Below are positions 16,243 to 24,875 of a stretch of DNA of 64,000 nucleotides, piece after piece. Below the pieces are notes generated by a model. The model worked only from the letters and a program-made list of their open reading frames with translations, did no database searches and was not told where the DNA came from. How positions within the stretch are numbered: the first letter of the stretch is position 1; each line of letters begins with the position of its first letter. The position numbers were made by a program, and so were the translations under genes. Location of the stretch: NCBI GenBank assembly GCA_934096705.1, contig CAKOMR010000002.1, forward strand, positions 80,916-144,915, read 5' to 3'. The stretch is from an uncultured Bacilli bacterium. GTDB taxonomy: Bacteria; Bacillota_I; Bacilli_A; RF39; UBA660.

Positions 16243-17004
16243 ATGAAAATTAAAATATATTTTATATTGTTTATGCTTTATTCAATTTTTGGTTGGATTT
16301 GCGAAGAAATTGTTACTTATGATCCTAAAAAGGGTTTTATTAATAGAGGTTTTTTATTAGGCCCTTATTGTCCGATATATGGATATTCCGCAATATTTAT
16401 GACTCTTTTATTAAATAAATTTTCTAATGATTTAGTTATATTTTCTCTAGCGTTCATTATATGTTCGACAGTTGAATATTTATCAAGTTACGTGATGGAA
16501 AAATTATTTAATGCTAGATGGTGGGACTATTCAAAAAAACCTTTTAATATAAATGGTAGAGTGTGTCTTAAAAATGCATTATGTTTCGGAGTTATGGGTT
16601 TAATTTTAATTAAAATTGTTGATCCTTATTTAAGAACTATAATACTTAGATTTTCTCCATCAAAAATCAATTTAGCATTTTACGTAATGTTAATAACATT
16701 TATAATCGATAATATACTATCTTATATGTTGATATTTAAAATTAAAGCTGAAAATACGTTTAAAAAGCGTGATAATACAAGAGAAATATCTCAAAAAGGT
16801 AAAGAAATATTAAGTAAGTCCTTGTTAGGTAATAAATTTGTTATAATTTTCCCTGAAAAAATTAAAGAAGGAAAAGAAAAAATAAAAAGAGAAAGAGAAA
16901 AAATCAAAAAGAAACAAGAAAAATTTAAAAGTGAAATAAAAAAAGAAAAAGAAAAACTAAAGGATAGCATTAAAAATGAAAGAAGTAAAAAACGAAAAAA
17001 ATAA
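16243..17004 (+). CDS. CmpB-like membrane protein (PF06541 type) with charged coiled-coil tail
   Basis: A 253-residue membrane protein annotated in relatives as a putative ABC transporter permease. Family marks are FGWICEE, KGFINRGFLLGPYCPIYGYS and ARWWDYSKKPFNINGRVCL. About five membrane helices are followed from residue 200 by a Lys/Glu coiled coil (KIKREREKIKKKQEKFKSE). The transported substrate, and whether it transports at all, is unknown. It is paired with a shorter paralog that starts inside its end (29-base overlap). Confidence 0.78.
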   Translation: MKIKIYFILFMLYSIFGWICEEIVTYDPKKGFINRGFLLGPYCPIYGYSAIFMTLLLNKFSNDLVIFSLAFIICSTVEYLSSYVMEKLFNARWWDYSKKPFNINGRVCLKNALCFGVMGLILIKIVDPYLRTIILRFSPSKINLAFYVMLITFIIDNILSYMLIFKIKAENTFKKRDNTREISQKGKEILSKSLLGNKFVIIFPEKIKEGKEKIKREREKIKKKQEKFKSEIKKEKEKLKDSIKNERSKKRKK

Positions 17005-17530
17005 ATTATTTATATATGTAATGTTATTTTTTGTATTAGCATTTATAGGATGGTGTTTCGAGGTATTAAATGAAATAAGAAAGGGACATGGTTTTATTAA
17101 TAGAGGTGTTCTACATGGACCCTGGCTTCCAATTTATGGTTGTGGAGGATTATTAATTTACTTGCTTTTAAAAAAGTATAGAGGTAAACCGGCCATTGTA
17201 TTTGTTTTTTCATTTTTAATTAGCGCTACAGTAGAATATTTAACATCATTTTATCTCGAATTAACAAAAGGTATGGTATGGTGGGATTATTCAAAAAAGC
17301 CATTCAATATAAATAGCAGGATATGTCTTGGTTATACATTAATTTTTGCTTTATTAGCAACAATGCTTTATTACTTTGTAATTCCCAAGATAATTGAATT
17401 ATTGAAAAAAATAAATTATAAGAGTCTTTCCATACTTAGTTTAGTATTACTTTGCTTATATTTAACAGATAATATTTATTCAATGAAAAAACCAAATATA
17501 GTAAGAGGAGCACACATAGTAAAAAAGTAG
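16976..17530 (+). CDS. CmpB-like membrane protein, second copy
   Basis: A 184-residue paralog of the preceding protein: FIGWCFEV, HGFINRGVLHGPWLPIYG and MVWWDYSKKPFNINSRICL align with its motifs, but the coiled-coil tail is missing. Probably a tandem duplication or a heterodimer pair. Start ATG 16976 lies inside the upstream gene; no other start would include the first membrane helix. It ends at a bidirectional terminator. Confidence 0.78.
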   Translation: MKEVKNEKNKLFIYVMLFFVLAFIGWCFEVLNEIRKGHGFINRGVLHGPWLPIYGCGGLLIYLLLKKYRGKPAIVFVFSFLISATVEYLTSFYLELTKGMVWWDYSKKPFNINSRICLGYTLIFALLATMLYYFVIPKIIELLKKINYKSLSILSLVLLCLYLTDNIYSMKKPNIVRGAHIVKK

Positions 17531-17555
17531 AAAATTTTATGGTTTTCTACTTTTT
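17522..17555. terminator. Bidirectional terminator
   Basis: AAAAAGTAGAAAA at 17522-17534 pairs with TTTTCTACTTTTT at 17543-17555. It separates convergent genes and overlaps both stop codons. Confidence 0.85.
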
Positions 17556-18677
17556 ATAATATACATCAATGTCAACATAATTATTTATTCCATCAACTTT
17601 ACCATTACTTGCAAGTTGCCACATAACATAAGGTCCTTTGTAACTTGTTTTTTCCGTGTAATGTGCAAGCCAAATATCATGCTTTACGGGTAACCAAATA
17701 TACTCTAAATATGATTTTGAACCGTAATGTACTGTTTCATAGCCAGCATTATTTAATATATCTAAATATGTATTTGAAATTTCTCTTAAGTCATATAAGT
17801 TAATCTGAGCAGCATTAAAATATTTAAAATTTTCCCAATCAAATGCGATGGGAAGGTCAATATTGTAGCCATTTAGATTATCAAGTACAAAATTTGCCTC
17901 TTCTTTAGCATCGTCAATGCTTTTGGCATATGAATAAAAATAAATTCCAACTTTAATGCCATTTTCTGTAGCACCTTTGATATTTTCTAAATAATAAGGA
18001 TCAAGATTTAATGGTTCACCATAATAATATCTATAACCAAGTCTTATAATAGCAAATTCTACGCCTGCATTTTTAACTTTTTGCCAATCAATTTTTCCTT
18101 GATATTTTGATACATCAATACCAATCAAAGTGTCATCAGTTTTGTATTTTTGATAAACATCATTAAAGTCTAAGTAATTTGTTAAAATGTTATTTGTATA
18201 ACCACCAGTACTTTTACTTTTTTCCTTTATGATTAACTTAAATTCTTTACTTGCTTTATTACCACTATGGTCTTTGGCAATGTATTTTAGATTGTAAGTT
18301 CCGATAGTATTTACATCATAATCTCCTTCAATATAACATTTTGGTGTTCTATCAGCGTTATCCATACAACTGATTTCATTTGCTATATCATTTTCATATC
18401 CAATATCTCTTGTTATAGAATTTGATACCCAAATTATTGGAGCTGTTGTATCAACAACATTATATTTAATTTTATAGTTTTTATTTTGACATTTTATGTT
18501 TTCTTCGTGATTTCCTAGAACTGACGTATCAAGTAATTTACTTTCACATTCAATGTTACTAACTATGTTTTTAATATCAACTTTAGAAAAATATTCAAAG
18601 GTATTTTCATTTAGTGTAATATTTCTTTTACATCCACATAATAAAAGTAAACTTATTAAAATAATTATCTTTTTCAT
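17547..18677 (-). CDS. GH25 lysozyme lipoprotein with Ig-like domain
   Basis: A 376-residue cell-wall hydrolase. The N-terminus is a lipoprotein signal (KKIIILISLLLLCGC) with the lipobox cysteine near 16. It is followed by a DUF5011/HYR-like Ig fold (VDTTAPIIW to NKASKEFKLIIKEK, roughly 75-150). The C-terminal half is glycoside hydrolase family 25: IGIDVSKYQGKIDWQKVK, then FAIIRLGYR, VGIYFYSYA and the catalytic DWENF. These enzymes cut the glycan strands of peptidoglycan. No Shine-Dalgarno is seen before ATG 18677; a TTG 18 bases upstream is in frame but also lacks one. Confidence 0.9.
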   Translation of the reverse strand: MKKIIILISLLLLCGCKRNITLNENTFEYFSKVDIKNIVSNIECESKLLDTSVLGNHEENIKCQNKNYKIKYNVVDTTAPIIWVSNSITRDIGYENDIANEISCMDNADRTPKCYIEGDYDVNTIGTYNLKYIAKDHSGNKASKEFKLIIKEKSKSTGGYTNNILTNYLDFNDVYQKYKTDDTLIGIDVSKYQGKIDWQKVKNAGVEFAIIRLGYRYYYGEPLNLDPYYLENIKGATENGIKVGIYFYSYAKSIDDAKEEANFVLDNLNGYNIDLPIAFDWENFKYFNAAQINLYDLREISNTYLDILNNAGYETVHYGSKSYLEYIWLPVKHDIWLAHYTEKTSYKGPYVMWQLASNGKVDGINNYVDIDVYYKK

Positions 18678-18685
18678 ATATATAA

Positions 18686-18714
18686 ATTTTATCAATAATC
18701 ATTTGTTAATACAA
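18686..18714 (-). promoter_or_regulatory. Promoter of the GH25 gene, almost at the start codon
   Basis: On the minus strand: TTGTAT, 17 bases, then TG-A-TAAAAT, ending only 8 bases before the ATG. The transcript would begin at or next to the start codon. Confidence 0.6.
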
Positions 18715-18754
18715 TAATTTTATGATAATATATTTGTGTTTAAGGATTTGGCTT

Positions 18755-19453
18755 ATGGAAGAAAAATTTCAAAAAATAATAAAAGAAATTAGAATTAAAA
18801 ATAATTTAACTCAAAATGAGTTTGCAAATATTCTTGGCGTAACGTACCAAGCTGTTTCTAAATGGGAAAATGGCAAAAGTATTCCAGATATTTTGATGAT
18901 AAAAGAAATAAGCAAAAAATTTAATGTTGATTTAAATTATTTAATTAATGGAAGTGATGAATTGCCAGTGAAAAAAAGCAATCAAAATCATAAAAACAAA
19001 CTTTTAATTACAATTATCACTTTACTAATTATAATAATTCTTTTGATAGTGTGTTATTTTGTATGTCACAAACATAATTATGAATTCAAATCATTAAATG
19101 GTGAAATAAGGGATATCAAAGTTCAAGGTAGCGTTACTTATGATGAAAATAAATCTTCAATTTTCTTAAATATAGATTATAAAAAGGATGATAAAAAAAT
19201 ATATAAGAATGTTGAATGTGTCCTTTATGAAAAATACAATGATATTTTAAATATAATAAGTACTTATAGTTATGATAATACATCTGAAGAGACTTTGAAG
19301 GATATTTTAAAAAATATCAATTTTGTGATTAATAACTATTCTCCAAGCTGTAAAAATTATGAAAATAGTGAATTATATTTGGAAATTAATGCAAAAATCG
19401 ACGACGAAAAAACACTTACTTATAGGATTCCAATTACTTTTGAGGATTGTTAA
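18755..19453 (+). CDS. Membrane-anchored XRE-family regulator
   Basis: A 232-residue protein: an N-terminal Cro/C1 helix-turn-helix (NLTQNEFANILGVTYQAVSK, then WENGKSIPD, about 15-65), one transmembrane helix (LLITIITLLIIIILLIVCYF, about 88-107) and an outer domain of about 120 residues with a cysteine pair. A DNA-binding head tied to an outside domain suggests direct signal sensing. ATG 18755 follows AAGGA; an earlier in-frame ATG at 18722 overlaps likely promoter sequence. It is divergent from the GH25 gene, a possible target. Confidence 0.8.
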   Translation: MEEKFQKIIKEIRIKNNLTQNEFANILGVTYQAVSKWENGKSIPDILMIKEISKKFNVDLNYLINGSDELPVKKSNQNHKNKLLITIITLLIIIILLIVCYFVCHKHNYEFKSLNGEIRDIKVQGSVTYDENKSSIFLNIDYKKDDKKIYKNVECVLYEKYNDILNIISTYSYDNTSEETLKDILKNINFVINNYSPSCKNYENSELYLEINAKIDDEKTLTYRIPITFEDC

Positions 19454-19476
19454 TTTATGGAAAATATTTACATAAT

Positions 19477-19505
19477 TTGACATTTTTGAACGATTGTGAT
19501 ATAAT
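19477..19505 (+). promoter_or_regulatory. Perfect consensus sigma-A promoter
   Basis: TTGACA at 19477-19482, exactly 17 bases, TATAAT at 19500-19505 with extended TG. It drives the SleB-like gene at 19530. Confidence 0.9.
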
Positions 19506-19529
19506 TATTTCGTTATTCAGGGGGAAAGA

Positions 19530-20180
19530 ATGAATAAAAATAATTGTGTCCTCCACAATAAGTGGAGAATGATAGAAAAAGTTTATAATAAAAATTATGT
19601 TAATAAATTAGTGAATTTTGGTATAGCTTTGTGCATTCTATTTATTGTGATGTTTGTACCAAAAATTCATGGAATAAAACAAAATACTGTGAGTGTATCT
19701 TCATTTGATTCATTTTCTAGTGAAATTACTCAAAAAGATAAATTAAATTATATTTTACAAAAATATAATTTAACTGATTATCAATTTAAAGTGTTATCTT
19801 CAATTGTTATAGCAGAAGCACAAAGCAATTCTTACGATGATGCTTATGCTGTTATTAATACGATTTATAATAGGACACACGCTAAAAATTGGGTTAGATC
19901 ATGTGCTAATTACTTTGGTCAAAAAAATGGGTCAAATTTATATTATCAGGCGATAATGCCAAATCAGTTTGTTGTTTATGAACATGGTACTTATCAAAAA
20001 TATTTAAATAATGAATCATTAGTGGGTTATAATGCTATAATTGATTTTCTATATGACGAAAATATAATGCATAATTATTTATCGTTTAGGGCAAACTCAG
20101 TTAAAGTAAGTGGTTCAGAAAAATTTAGTAATAATGGCAATAATTATTTTAATATTTTAATAGATTCTAATAAAATTTAA
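19530..20180 (+). CDS. SleB-like cell wall hydrolase (Hydrolase_2 type)
   Basis: A 216-residue protein with a signal anchor at about 30-47 (FGIALCILFIVMFVPKI). The outer domain shows the SleB/CwlJ pattern: LSSIVIAEAQ with the likely catalytic glutamate, DDAYAVINTIYNRTH, and the later MPNQFVVYEHGTY. SleB-type enzymes are lytic transglycosylases of spore cortex or cell wall. The match is by motif order, not by search. It is strongly expressed if the perfect promoter upstream is used, which argues for a vegetative role too. GGGGGAAAG precedes ATG 19530. Confidence 0.6.
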   Translation: MNKNNCVLHNKWRMIEKVYNKNYVNKLVNFGIALCILFIVMFVPKIHGIKQNTVSVSSFDSFSSEITQKDKLNYILQKYNLTDYQFKVLSSIVIAEAQSNSYDDAYAVINTIYNRTHAKNWVRSCANYFGQKNGSNLYYQAIMPNQFVVYEHGTYQKYLNNESLVGYNAIIDFLYDENIMHNYLSFRANSVKVSGSEKFSNNGNNYFNILIDSNKI

Positions 20181-20183
20181 AAG

Positions 20184-20209
20184 ATGCAAAGTTGTTTGCA
20201 TTTTTTTTT
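20184..20209 (+). terminator. Terminator after the SleB-like gene
   Basis: ATGCAAA at 20184-20190, loop GTTG, TTTGCAT at 20195-20201, then T run. Confidence 0.88.
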
Positions 20210-20241
20210 AAAATTAGATATTATTAAAATAGGATGGAATT

Positions 20242-20640
20242 ATGAAAAAGAAATATAATGTTTTTTGTGAAGTAAAGGTAACTAATATAGTTTTAATAAT
20301 ACTTGGAACGATTATGTGTGTTGTACCACTATTTACAAAACTTAAATTTGATACAACAATTTTAATTATTTTAATATTATTAATTTTAATTTTTGTTAAG
20401 GATTTACGGAAATATTTAAATATAAAAAAATATGGAATAGAAGTAAAAGACGCAAATTACAAAATTGTAACTTTAAATAATAATAGAAAGATGCTTAAAA
20501 TTCATTTTATTTATAATAATAAAAACTATGATTTAATGGGAAAAATAACATTCAATGGAAAAATACAAGAGGGAAAAACTAATATTATTTTCAATAAAAA
20601 AGATCCAAATGAATTTTATGCATTTGGACCTAATAACTAA
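20242..20640 (+). CDS. Small membrane protein, hypothetical
   Basis: A 132-residue protein with two hydrophobic helices at about 14-32 and 40-57, then a beta-rich cytoplasmic or outer domain (EVKDANYKIVTL, KMLKIHFIYNNKNYDL, GKTNIIFNKKDPNEFY). The layout recalls DUF3592-like proteins, but I cannot confirm this. ATG 20242 follows AGGATGG. It is flanked by terminators on both sides, so it is transcribed alone. Confidence 0.6.
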   Translation: MKKKYNVFCEVKVTNIVLIILGTIMCVVPLFTKLKFDTTILIILILLILIFVKDLRKYLNIKKYGIEVKDANYKIVTLNNNRKMLKIHFIYNNKNYDLMGKITFNGKIQEGKTNIIFNKKDPNEFYAFGPNN

Positions 20641-20717
20641 ATTCTAAATTGTAAGCATTATATTACTAATGATGAGAAAATTTAGAATTTTTTTGTGTTA
20701 AGTCATTTCTTAACACA
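20639..20717 (+). repeat. Two inverted repeats downstream of 20242-20640
   Basis: AAATTCTAAATT at 20639-20650 pairs with AATTTAGAATTT at 20679-20690 ahead of TTTT (possible terminator with a long loop). Next, TGTGTTAAG at 20694-20702 pairs perfectly with CTTAACACA at 20709-20717 without a T run. Confidence 0.5.
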
Positions 20718-20760
20718 TTATTATTATGTAGCAAATGTCAAATATTATACATTTAATTAT

Positions 20761-20789
20761 TTGCCTTTTATATATATTTATTTTATAAT
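20761..20789 (+). promoter_or_regulatory. Sigma-A promoter
   Basis: TTGCCT at 20761-20766, 17 bases, TATAAT at 20784-20789, upstream of the methyltransferase at 20807. Confidence 0.7.
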
Positions 20790-20806
20790 TTATGTGGTGA
20801 TATTTA

Positions 20807-21655
20807 ATGAAAATAGCTTCGTGGGAAGATTATAAAATTATTAAGGCTAGTAATGGTTTAAAATTGGAAAAATGGAAAAATATTAAACTGCTTAGACCCG
20901 ATCCAATAATAATTTGGAATGACGAAAAAATTACAAAAGATGAATGTGATGCATTTTATCATCGTTCAAATACTGGGGGAGGTTATTGGGAAAACGTTAA
21001 TTCTGTACCAAGCCAATGGCAAGTTGGTTACAAGAATTTAACTTTTAATATTAAACAGATGGGTTTTAAACATACGGGATTATTTCCAGAGCAAGCTGTC
21101 AATTGGGACAGAATGATTGAAAAAATTAAAAATAGCGATAGAGAAATTAAAGTTTTAAATCTATTTGCATATACTGGAGGAGCTACTGTTGCATGCCTTT
21201 CTGCAGGCGCAAGCGTTGTACATGTCGATTCTTCGAAAGGTATGAATGATTGGGCAAAAGAAAATGTTAAAGCTTCAGGTTTAGAAAAAGCAAGTGTACG
21301 TTTTTTAGTAGATGATGTAGTTAAATTCGTTGAACGTGAAATAAGACGTGGAAATAAATATGATGCAATAATAATGGATCCACCAAGTTATGGTAGAGGA
21401 AGTAATAAAGAAGTTTGGTCAATTGAAAAAGATTTAGATAATTTATTAAAACTTTGCAAATGTATTTTAAATGATGATTTCTTATTTATGTGCGTTAACA
21501 CATACACTGCAAATTTATCAATTATGACTCTAGATGATTTATTGAAAGTAAATTTTAAAGATAGCAATATTGCTGTTGATGAAATAGGTTTACCAATAGA
21601 AAATACTAATTTATATTTACCATGCGGAATAACTGGATGGATAACTAATGATTAA
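20807..21655 (+). CDS. RlmI/RlmK-like SAM-dependent rRNA methyltransferase
   Basis: A 282-residue class I methyltransferase of the PF10672 type (RlmI/RlmK relatives). SAM-binding motif I is LNLFAYTGGAT, VHVDSSKG is motif II, and IIMDPPSYGRG is the catalytic motif IV. The N-terminal PUA domain of RlmI is absent, which is usual for this shorter branch. The likely target is a base in 23S rRNA, but this is not certain. Its 3' end overlaps the RluA-type pseudouridine synthase gene by 8 bases, a common pairing of RNA-modification genes. Confidence 0.85.
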   Translation: MKIASWEDYKIIKASNGLKLEKWKNIKLLRPDPIIIWNDEKITKDECDAFYHRSNTGGGYWENVNSVPSQWQVGYKNLTFNIKQMGFKHTGLFPEQAVNWDRMIEKIKNSDREIKVLNLFAYTGGATVACLSAGASVVHVDSSKGMNDWAKENVKASGLEKASVRFLVDDVVKFVEREIRRGNKYDAIIMDPPSYGRGSNKEVWSIEKDLDNLLKLCKCILNDDFLFMCVNTYTANLSIMTLDDLLKVNFKDSNIAVDEIGLPIENTNLYLPCGITGWITND

Positions 21656-22307
21656 ATTAAATATATTATACGAAGATAATCATATAATTGTGGTATATAA
21701 ATATCCTGGTATGCTTTCTCAAAGCGATAATACAAAAGATTTAGATATGTTATCTTTAATAAAATTATATCTAAAAGATCGTTATCATAAACCAGGACAA
21801 GCTTATGTTGGTCTAGTTCATAGGCTTGATAGACCAGTAGGAGGAGTAATGGTATATGCTAAAACTTCCAAAGCTGCATCAAGACTATCTGAACAAATTC
21901 GTAATAAGCAAATGATAAAAAAGTATTATGCAATAATTCATGGCTATATGAATGAAGAAAATGGTATATTAAAAAATAAAATTGAAAAGTTGGATAATAA
22001 AAAAGTCCTTTTGGATTCAAAAAATGGGAAAGATGCGATTTTAAAATATGCTACTATAAAAAAATGGAATAATTATTCTTTGGTAGATATTACGTTATTA
22101 ACTGGTAGATATCATCAAATAAGACTACAGTTCTCTTCGAGAAATCATCCACTTTATGGAGATTATTTGTACGGTGCTAAAAACGAAAAAGAATTAGCAT
22201 TAATTGCATATAGTTTATTCTTTTTACACCCAGTAACAAAAGAACAACTAACTTTTCAAATAAATGTTAATAATACTTATTTTGGCAAAATTTTAAAAAA
22301 TTGTTAA
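21648..22307 (+). CDS. RluA-family RNA pseudouridine synthase
   Basis: A 219-residue enzyme converting uridine to pseudouridine in RNA. It carries the RluA signature VGLVHRLDRPVGGVMVYAKT with the catalytic aspartate in HRLD, and GRYHQIRLQF, typical of the family. There is no N-terminal S4 domain, so it is a short RluA/YhcT-like member. The exact RNA target cannot be told. It is translated with the methyltransferase (8-base overlap). Confidence 0.9.
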   Translation: MIKLNILYEDNHIIVVYKYPGMLSQSDNTKDLDMLSLIKLYLKDRYHKPGQAYVGLVHRLDRPVGGVMVYAKTSKAASRLSEQIRNKQMIKKYYAIIHGYMNEENGILKNKIEKLDNKKVLLDSKNGKDAILKYATIKKWNNYSLVDITLLTGRYHQIRLQFSSRNHPLYGDYLYGAKNEKELALIAYSLFFLHPVTKEQLTFQINVNNTYFGKILKNC

Positions 22308-22371
22308 AATTTGTTTACTTATGGTTAATATCCCTTTAAATTTAAGAAAATTGAGGTAGAATTAAATTTGT

Positions 22372-23466
22372 ATGAAACAGTTAGATTTAGTTAAGGTTGG
22401 CAATTTTATTGCTAAATTAAGAAAAGAAAGTGGGTTAACTCAAGAAGAACTAGCAAATAAATTAATGATTTCTGATAAAGCAGTTAGTAAGTGGGAAGGT
22501 GGAAAGAATTTACCAGATATAGAATGTCAGAGACAAATTTGCAAACTTTTTAATATTTCTTTAGAAGAGTTACATAATGGTGAAAGAGATTTAAAGAAAA
22601 GAACCAAAACAAAAAGAATATTTAAGGAAAATACAATGTTTAAAATAATGATAATTTGTTTATTTCCTGTATTTGTATTTTTATTTACATTTTTTATAAT
22701 TAATTATAGAGCCATTAAAATTTATTATTCAAGAGATAATAGAAATGATTCTGAAGAAAGCTTAACTGCAGACTTTTTGATTATCAAAAATAGAAAACAA
22801 CTTCTTTTAATGTTTGACCATATTACACCAATTAATGATGTGATAAATGAATCTGATTTAGTAACGTTAAATGTTTATTCTGATAATAGTTTAATTAGTA
22901 CCACTAACGATTTAAATGATAAATCTTTACTTTTTAAAAATAGGAAAATAGATTTAGATAAACTTAAGATTGAAGTAGTAGTTACCACAATTGATGATGA
23001 AGTTAAAACATTTGTTTCTGAACCAATTTTACATAAATTAAACTATTATAAAGCTACTGATGATTATATAAATAGTAAATTAATTAATAAAAAAACAGAA
23101 GTTTTATCAAAGTCAGATATTATTAAAATTCTTGAAAGTGAAGAGTATAATAAAATTGATGATGAGATTTATGAAAAAACTATAAAAAATAATGATAGCT
23201 GTTTAAAAATTAAATATAATCTAAGTATTAATAAGGTTGATATTATGTATGTTTTTAATAATTATGTAACAAAAATCAAAGGTGATTATGAAACAGAAAA
23301 CATAAGCTCTGTAGTTTATAATAATGATAATTTAAATAACGTTGTCGAAAAATATTATTATAACTATAAAACTAAAGAAAAAAACTGTGTAATCGGAGAG
23401 TGCACAACACTTAATAATGTCCGTAAAGATGTAGCAAAATACATAACTCTACCTCAAGTAGAGTAG
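22372..23466 (+). CDS. Membrane-anchored XRE-family regulator, larger
   Basis: A 364-residue protein with the same plan as the one at 18755: an N-terminal helix-turn-helix (SGLTQEELANKLMISDKAVS, then KWEGGKNLPD, 20-60), a membrane helix at about 92-112 (IMIICLFPVFVFLFTFFIIN) and about 240 residues outside. The outer domain has no known family and three late cysteines. ATG 22372 lies 9 bases after a TAGAAT box, so the leader is very short. Probably senses an envelope signal; the target genes are unknown. Confidence 0.78.
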   Translation: MKQLDLVKVGNFIAKLRKESGLTQEELANKLMISDKAVSKWEGGKNLPDIECQRQICKLFNISLEELHNGERDLKKRTKTKRIFKENTMFKIMIICLFPVFVFLFTFFIINYRAIKIYYSRDNRNDSEESLTADFLIIKNRKQLLLMFDHITPINDVINESDLVTLNVYSDNSLISTTNDLNDKSLLFKNRKIDLDKLKIEVVVTTIDDEVKTFVSEPILHKLNYYKATDDYINSKLINKKTEVLSKSDIIKILESEEYNKIDDEIYEKTIKNNDSCLKIKYNLSINKVDIMYVFNNYVTKIKGDYETENISSVVYNNDNLNNVVEKYYYNYKTKEKNCVIGECTTLNNVRKDVAKYITLPQVE

Positions 23467-23533
23467 TATTCTACTTTATCTCGGTTGCCAAAATATGCCA
23501 AAATGCGTTATGATTTTCTCGAAAGGAGGGCAG

Positions 23534-24400
23534 TTGAAGAATAAAGTAGTAAAAGTTATATTTTTCTTTCTACTATTAATACCAATTTTAGTAAAAGCAG
23601 AAAGCCAAGATATTACTGAAGTACCTCATTATGTAAATACATTAGGAACAAAAATTAGACTTACAGATTGTGAAAAGATAATTGCTGTTTATGATGAAGA
23701 TTATATGGAAATGATGACTGAAGAAGATTATGAAAGATTTAGAAATAAAAATATTAATTTAGATAATCTTGTTCAAAGTAAAACATATATTAAAACAACA
23801 ATAAATCATATAACTGATGAGGTAAGTCATACTGAAGTAAGTGAAGCAGAGTATAATAACTATAATCCTGAAAATGATAGTATTGAAGTTTTTTTAGAAA
23901 CAGAATATAAATATTTAACTTTATCAGGCACAGATTATGGTAATGGTCTTGGCGAAGTTACTTTAGGAGTAGTGTGGAAAGCAATACCAGTTCGAAGATC
24001 TTTTGATATCTTAGCAGTTAGATATGTTGGAATTGAAAGTATTGATGGTACACAAACTGGAAAACAAGTTTATAAAATAAACGGTGAACTTGGTTATATA
24101 GACTATGGTTGGAATGGAACAAATATTAACAGAAAAGACAATGGATTTGGTATATCTATGAATCTTATTAATTCTGCGGATGTTGATTATTTCCGTATGT
24201 ATATAGACTCAGAAATTAAATTTACAGGCCAAGGTCCAACAATTTATGGAACATATCAACATGCAATCAAAAACGTTACTTTAGCCGCATCTAAAAACTA
24301 TATATTCACTTCTGGCGGATTAGGTGGTGTAATTGATTATCAAAGTAGTTTTCAAGAAAAATATGACGACATGCAAGGTCTAGCAATATATTTTTATTGA
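23534..24400 (+). CDS. Secreted hypothetical protein
   Basis: A 288-residue exported protein with a clear signal peptide (MKNKVVKVIFFFLLLIPILV then KAES). I placed the start at TTG 23534 because AAAGGAGGG at 23522-23530 directly precedes it and the signal peptide then begins the protein; an ATG at 23495 would add 13 odd residues. The mature part is rich in Tyr/Gly, with beta-type segments (LTLSGTDYGNGLGEVTLGVV, YGTYQHAIKNVTLAASKNYI). Family not recognised. It is close behind the XRE regulator gene, which may control it. Confidence 0.65.
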   Translation: MKNKVVKVIFFFLLLIPILVKAESQDITEVPHYVNTLGTKIRLTDCEKIIAVYDEDYMEMMTEEDYERFRNKNINLDNLVQSKTYIKTTINHITDEVSHTEVSEAEYNNYNPENDSIEVFLETEYKYLTLSGTDYGNGLGEVTLGVVWKAIPVRRSFDILAVRYVGIESIDGTQTGKQVYKINGELGYIDYGWNGTNINRKDNGFGISMNLINSADVDYFRMYIDSEIKFTGQGPTIYGTYQHAIKNVTLAASKNYIFTSGGLGGVIDYQSSFQEKYDDMQGLAIYFY

Positions 24401-24678
24401 TAGAAAATTAGAAAAAGTAAAACAAAAAATAGCAAGAAAAAAGGAAAAAAGTTTTTAACATAAAATAATAGCATATTATTTAACGTAACAATTATAATAC
24501 TTTAAAAGATTTATGAAGATGACATATTTTTATAAAAAAATATAAAGATAAATTACCCACGCACATTTTGTCATTTTCATATAATAAAATCTTCAAAATT
24601 TAAAAAATTTAAAAAAACAGCTAAAATCGATTGACATATTGGGATTTATTTACTATAATTTATCTTGTATTAAGGAAT
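24401..24678 (+). other. Intergenic region with a long imperfect stem
   Basis: No gene is visible in these 278 bases. ATGAAGATGAC at 24513-24523 pairs with GTCATTTTCAT at 24570-24580 with one mismatch, and flanking AAGAT/ATCTT could extend the stem. A TATAAT at 24493-24498 precedes it. The region could encode a small RNA or only hold the tRNA promoter. Confidence 0.35.
24631..24659 (+). promoter_or_regulatory. Perfect consensus sigma-A promoter of tRNA-Asn
   Basis: TTGACA at 24631-24636, 17 bases, TATAAT at 24654-24659; the tRNA begins 20 bases later. Confidence 0.9.
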
Positions 24679-24754
24679 GCCCAATTAGCTCAGTCGGTAG
24701 AGCGCACGGCTGTTAACCGTTAGGTCGTAGGTTCGAGTCCTACATTGGGCGCCA
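24679..24754 (+). tRNA. tRNA-Asn (GTT)
   Basis: Acceptor GCCCAAT/ATTGGGC, G73, encoded CCA; anticodon loop CTGTTAA with GTT; T arm GTAGGTTCGAGTCCTAC. Length 76. Confidence 0.97.
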
Positions 24755-24800
24755 TTTTTTTAAAACAGATATTACATTAAAAATCTACATATATTGCTTA

Positions 24801-24824
24801 GGGTACCGAAAGGTACCTTTTTTA
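24801..24824 (+). terminator. Terminator with GAAA tetraloop
   Basis: GGTACC at 24802-24807, loop GAAA, GGTACC at 24812-24817, then six T. It ends the tRNA-Asn transcript. Confidence 0.88.
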
Positions 24825-24853
24825 TTGAAATTTTTAATAAATTATTTTATACT
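24825..24853 (+). promoter_or_regulatory. Sigma-A promoter directly after the terminator
   Basis: TTGAAA at 24825-24830, 17 bases, TATACT at 24848-24853, upstream of the AAA ATPase gene. Confidence 0.7.
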
Positions 24854-24875
24854 AATTAGGAAAGGTTGGGAATAT

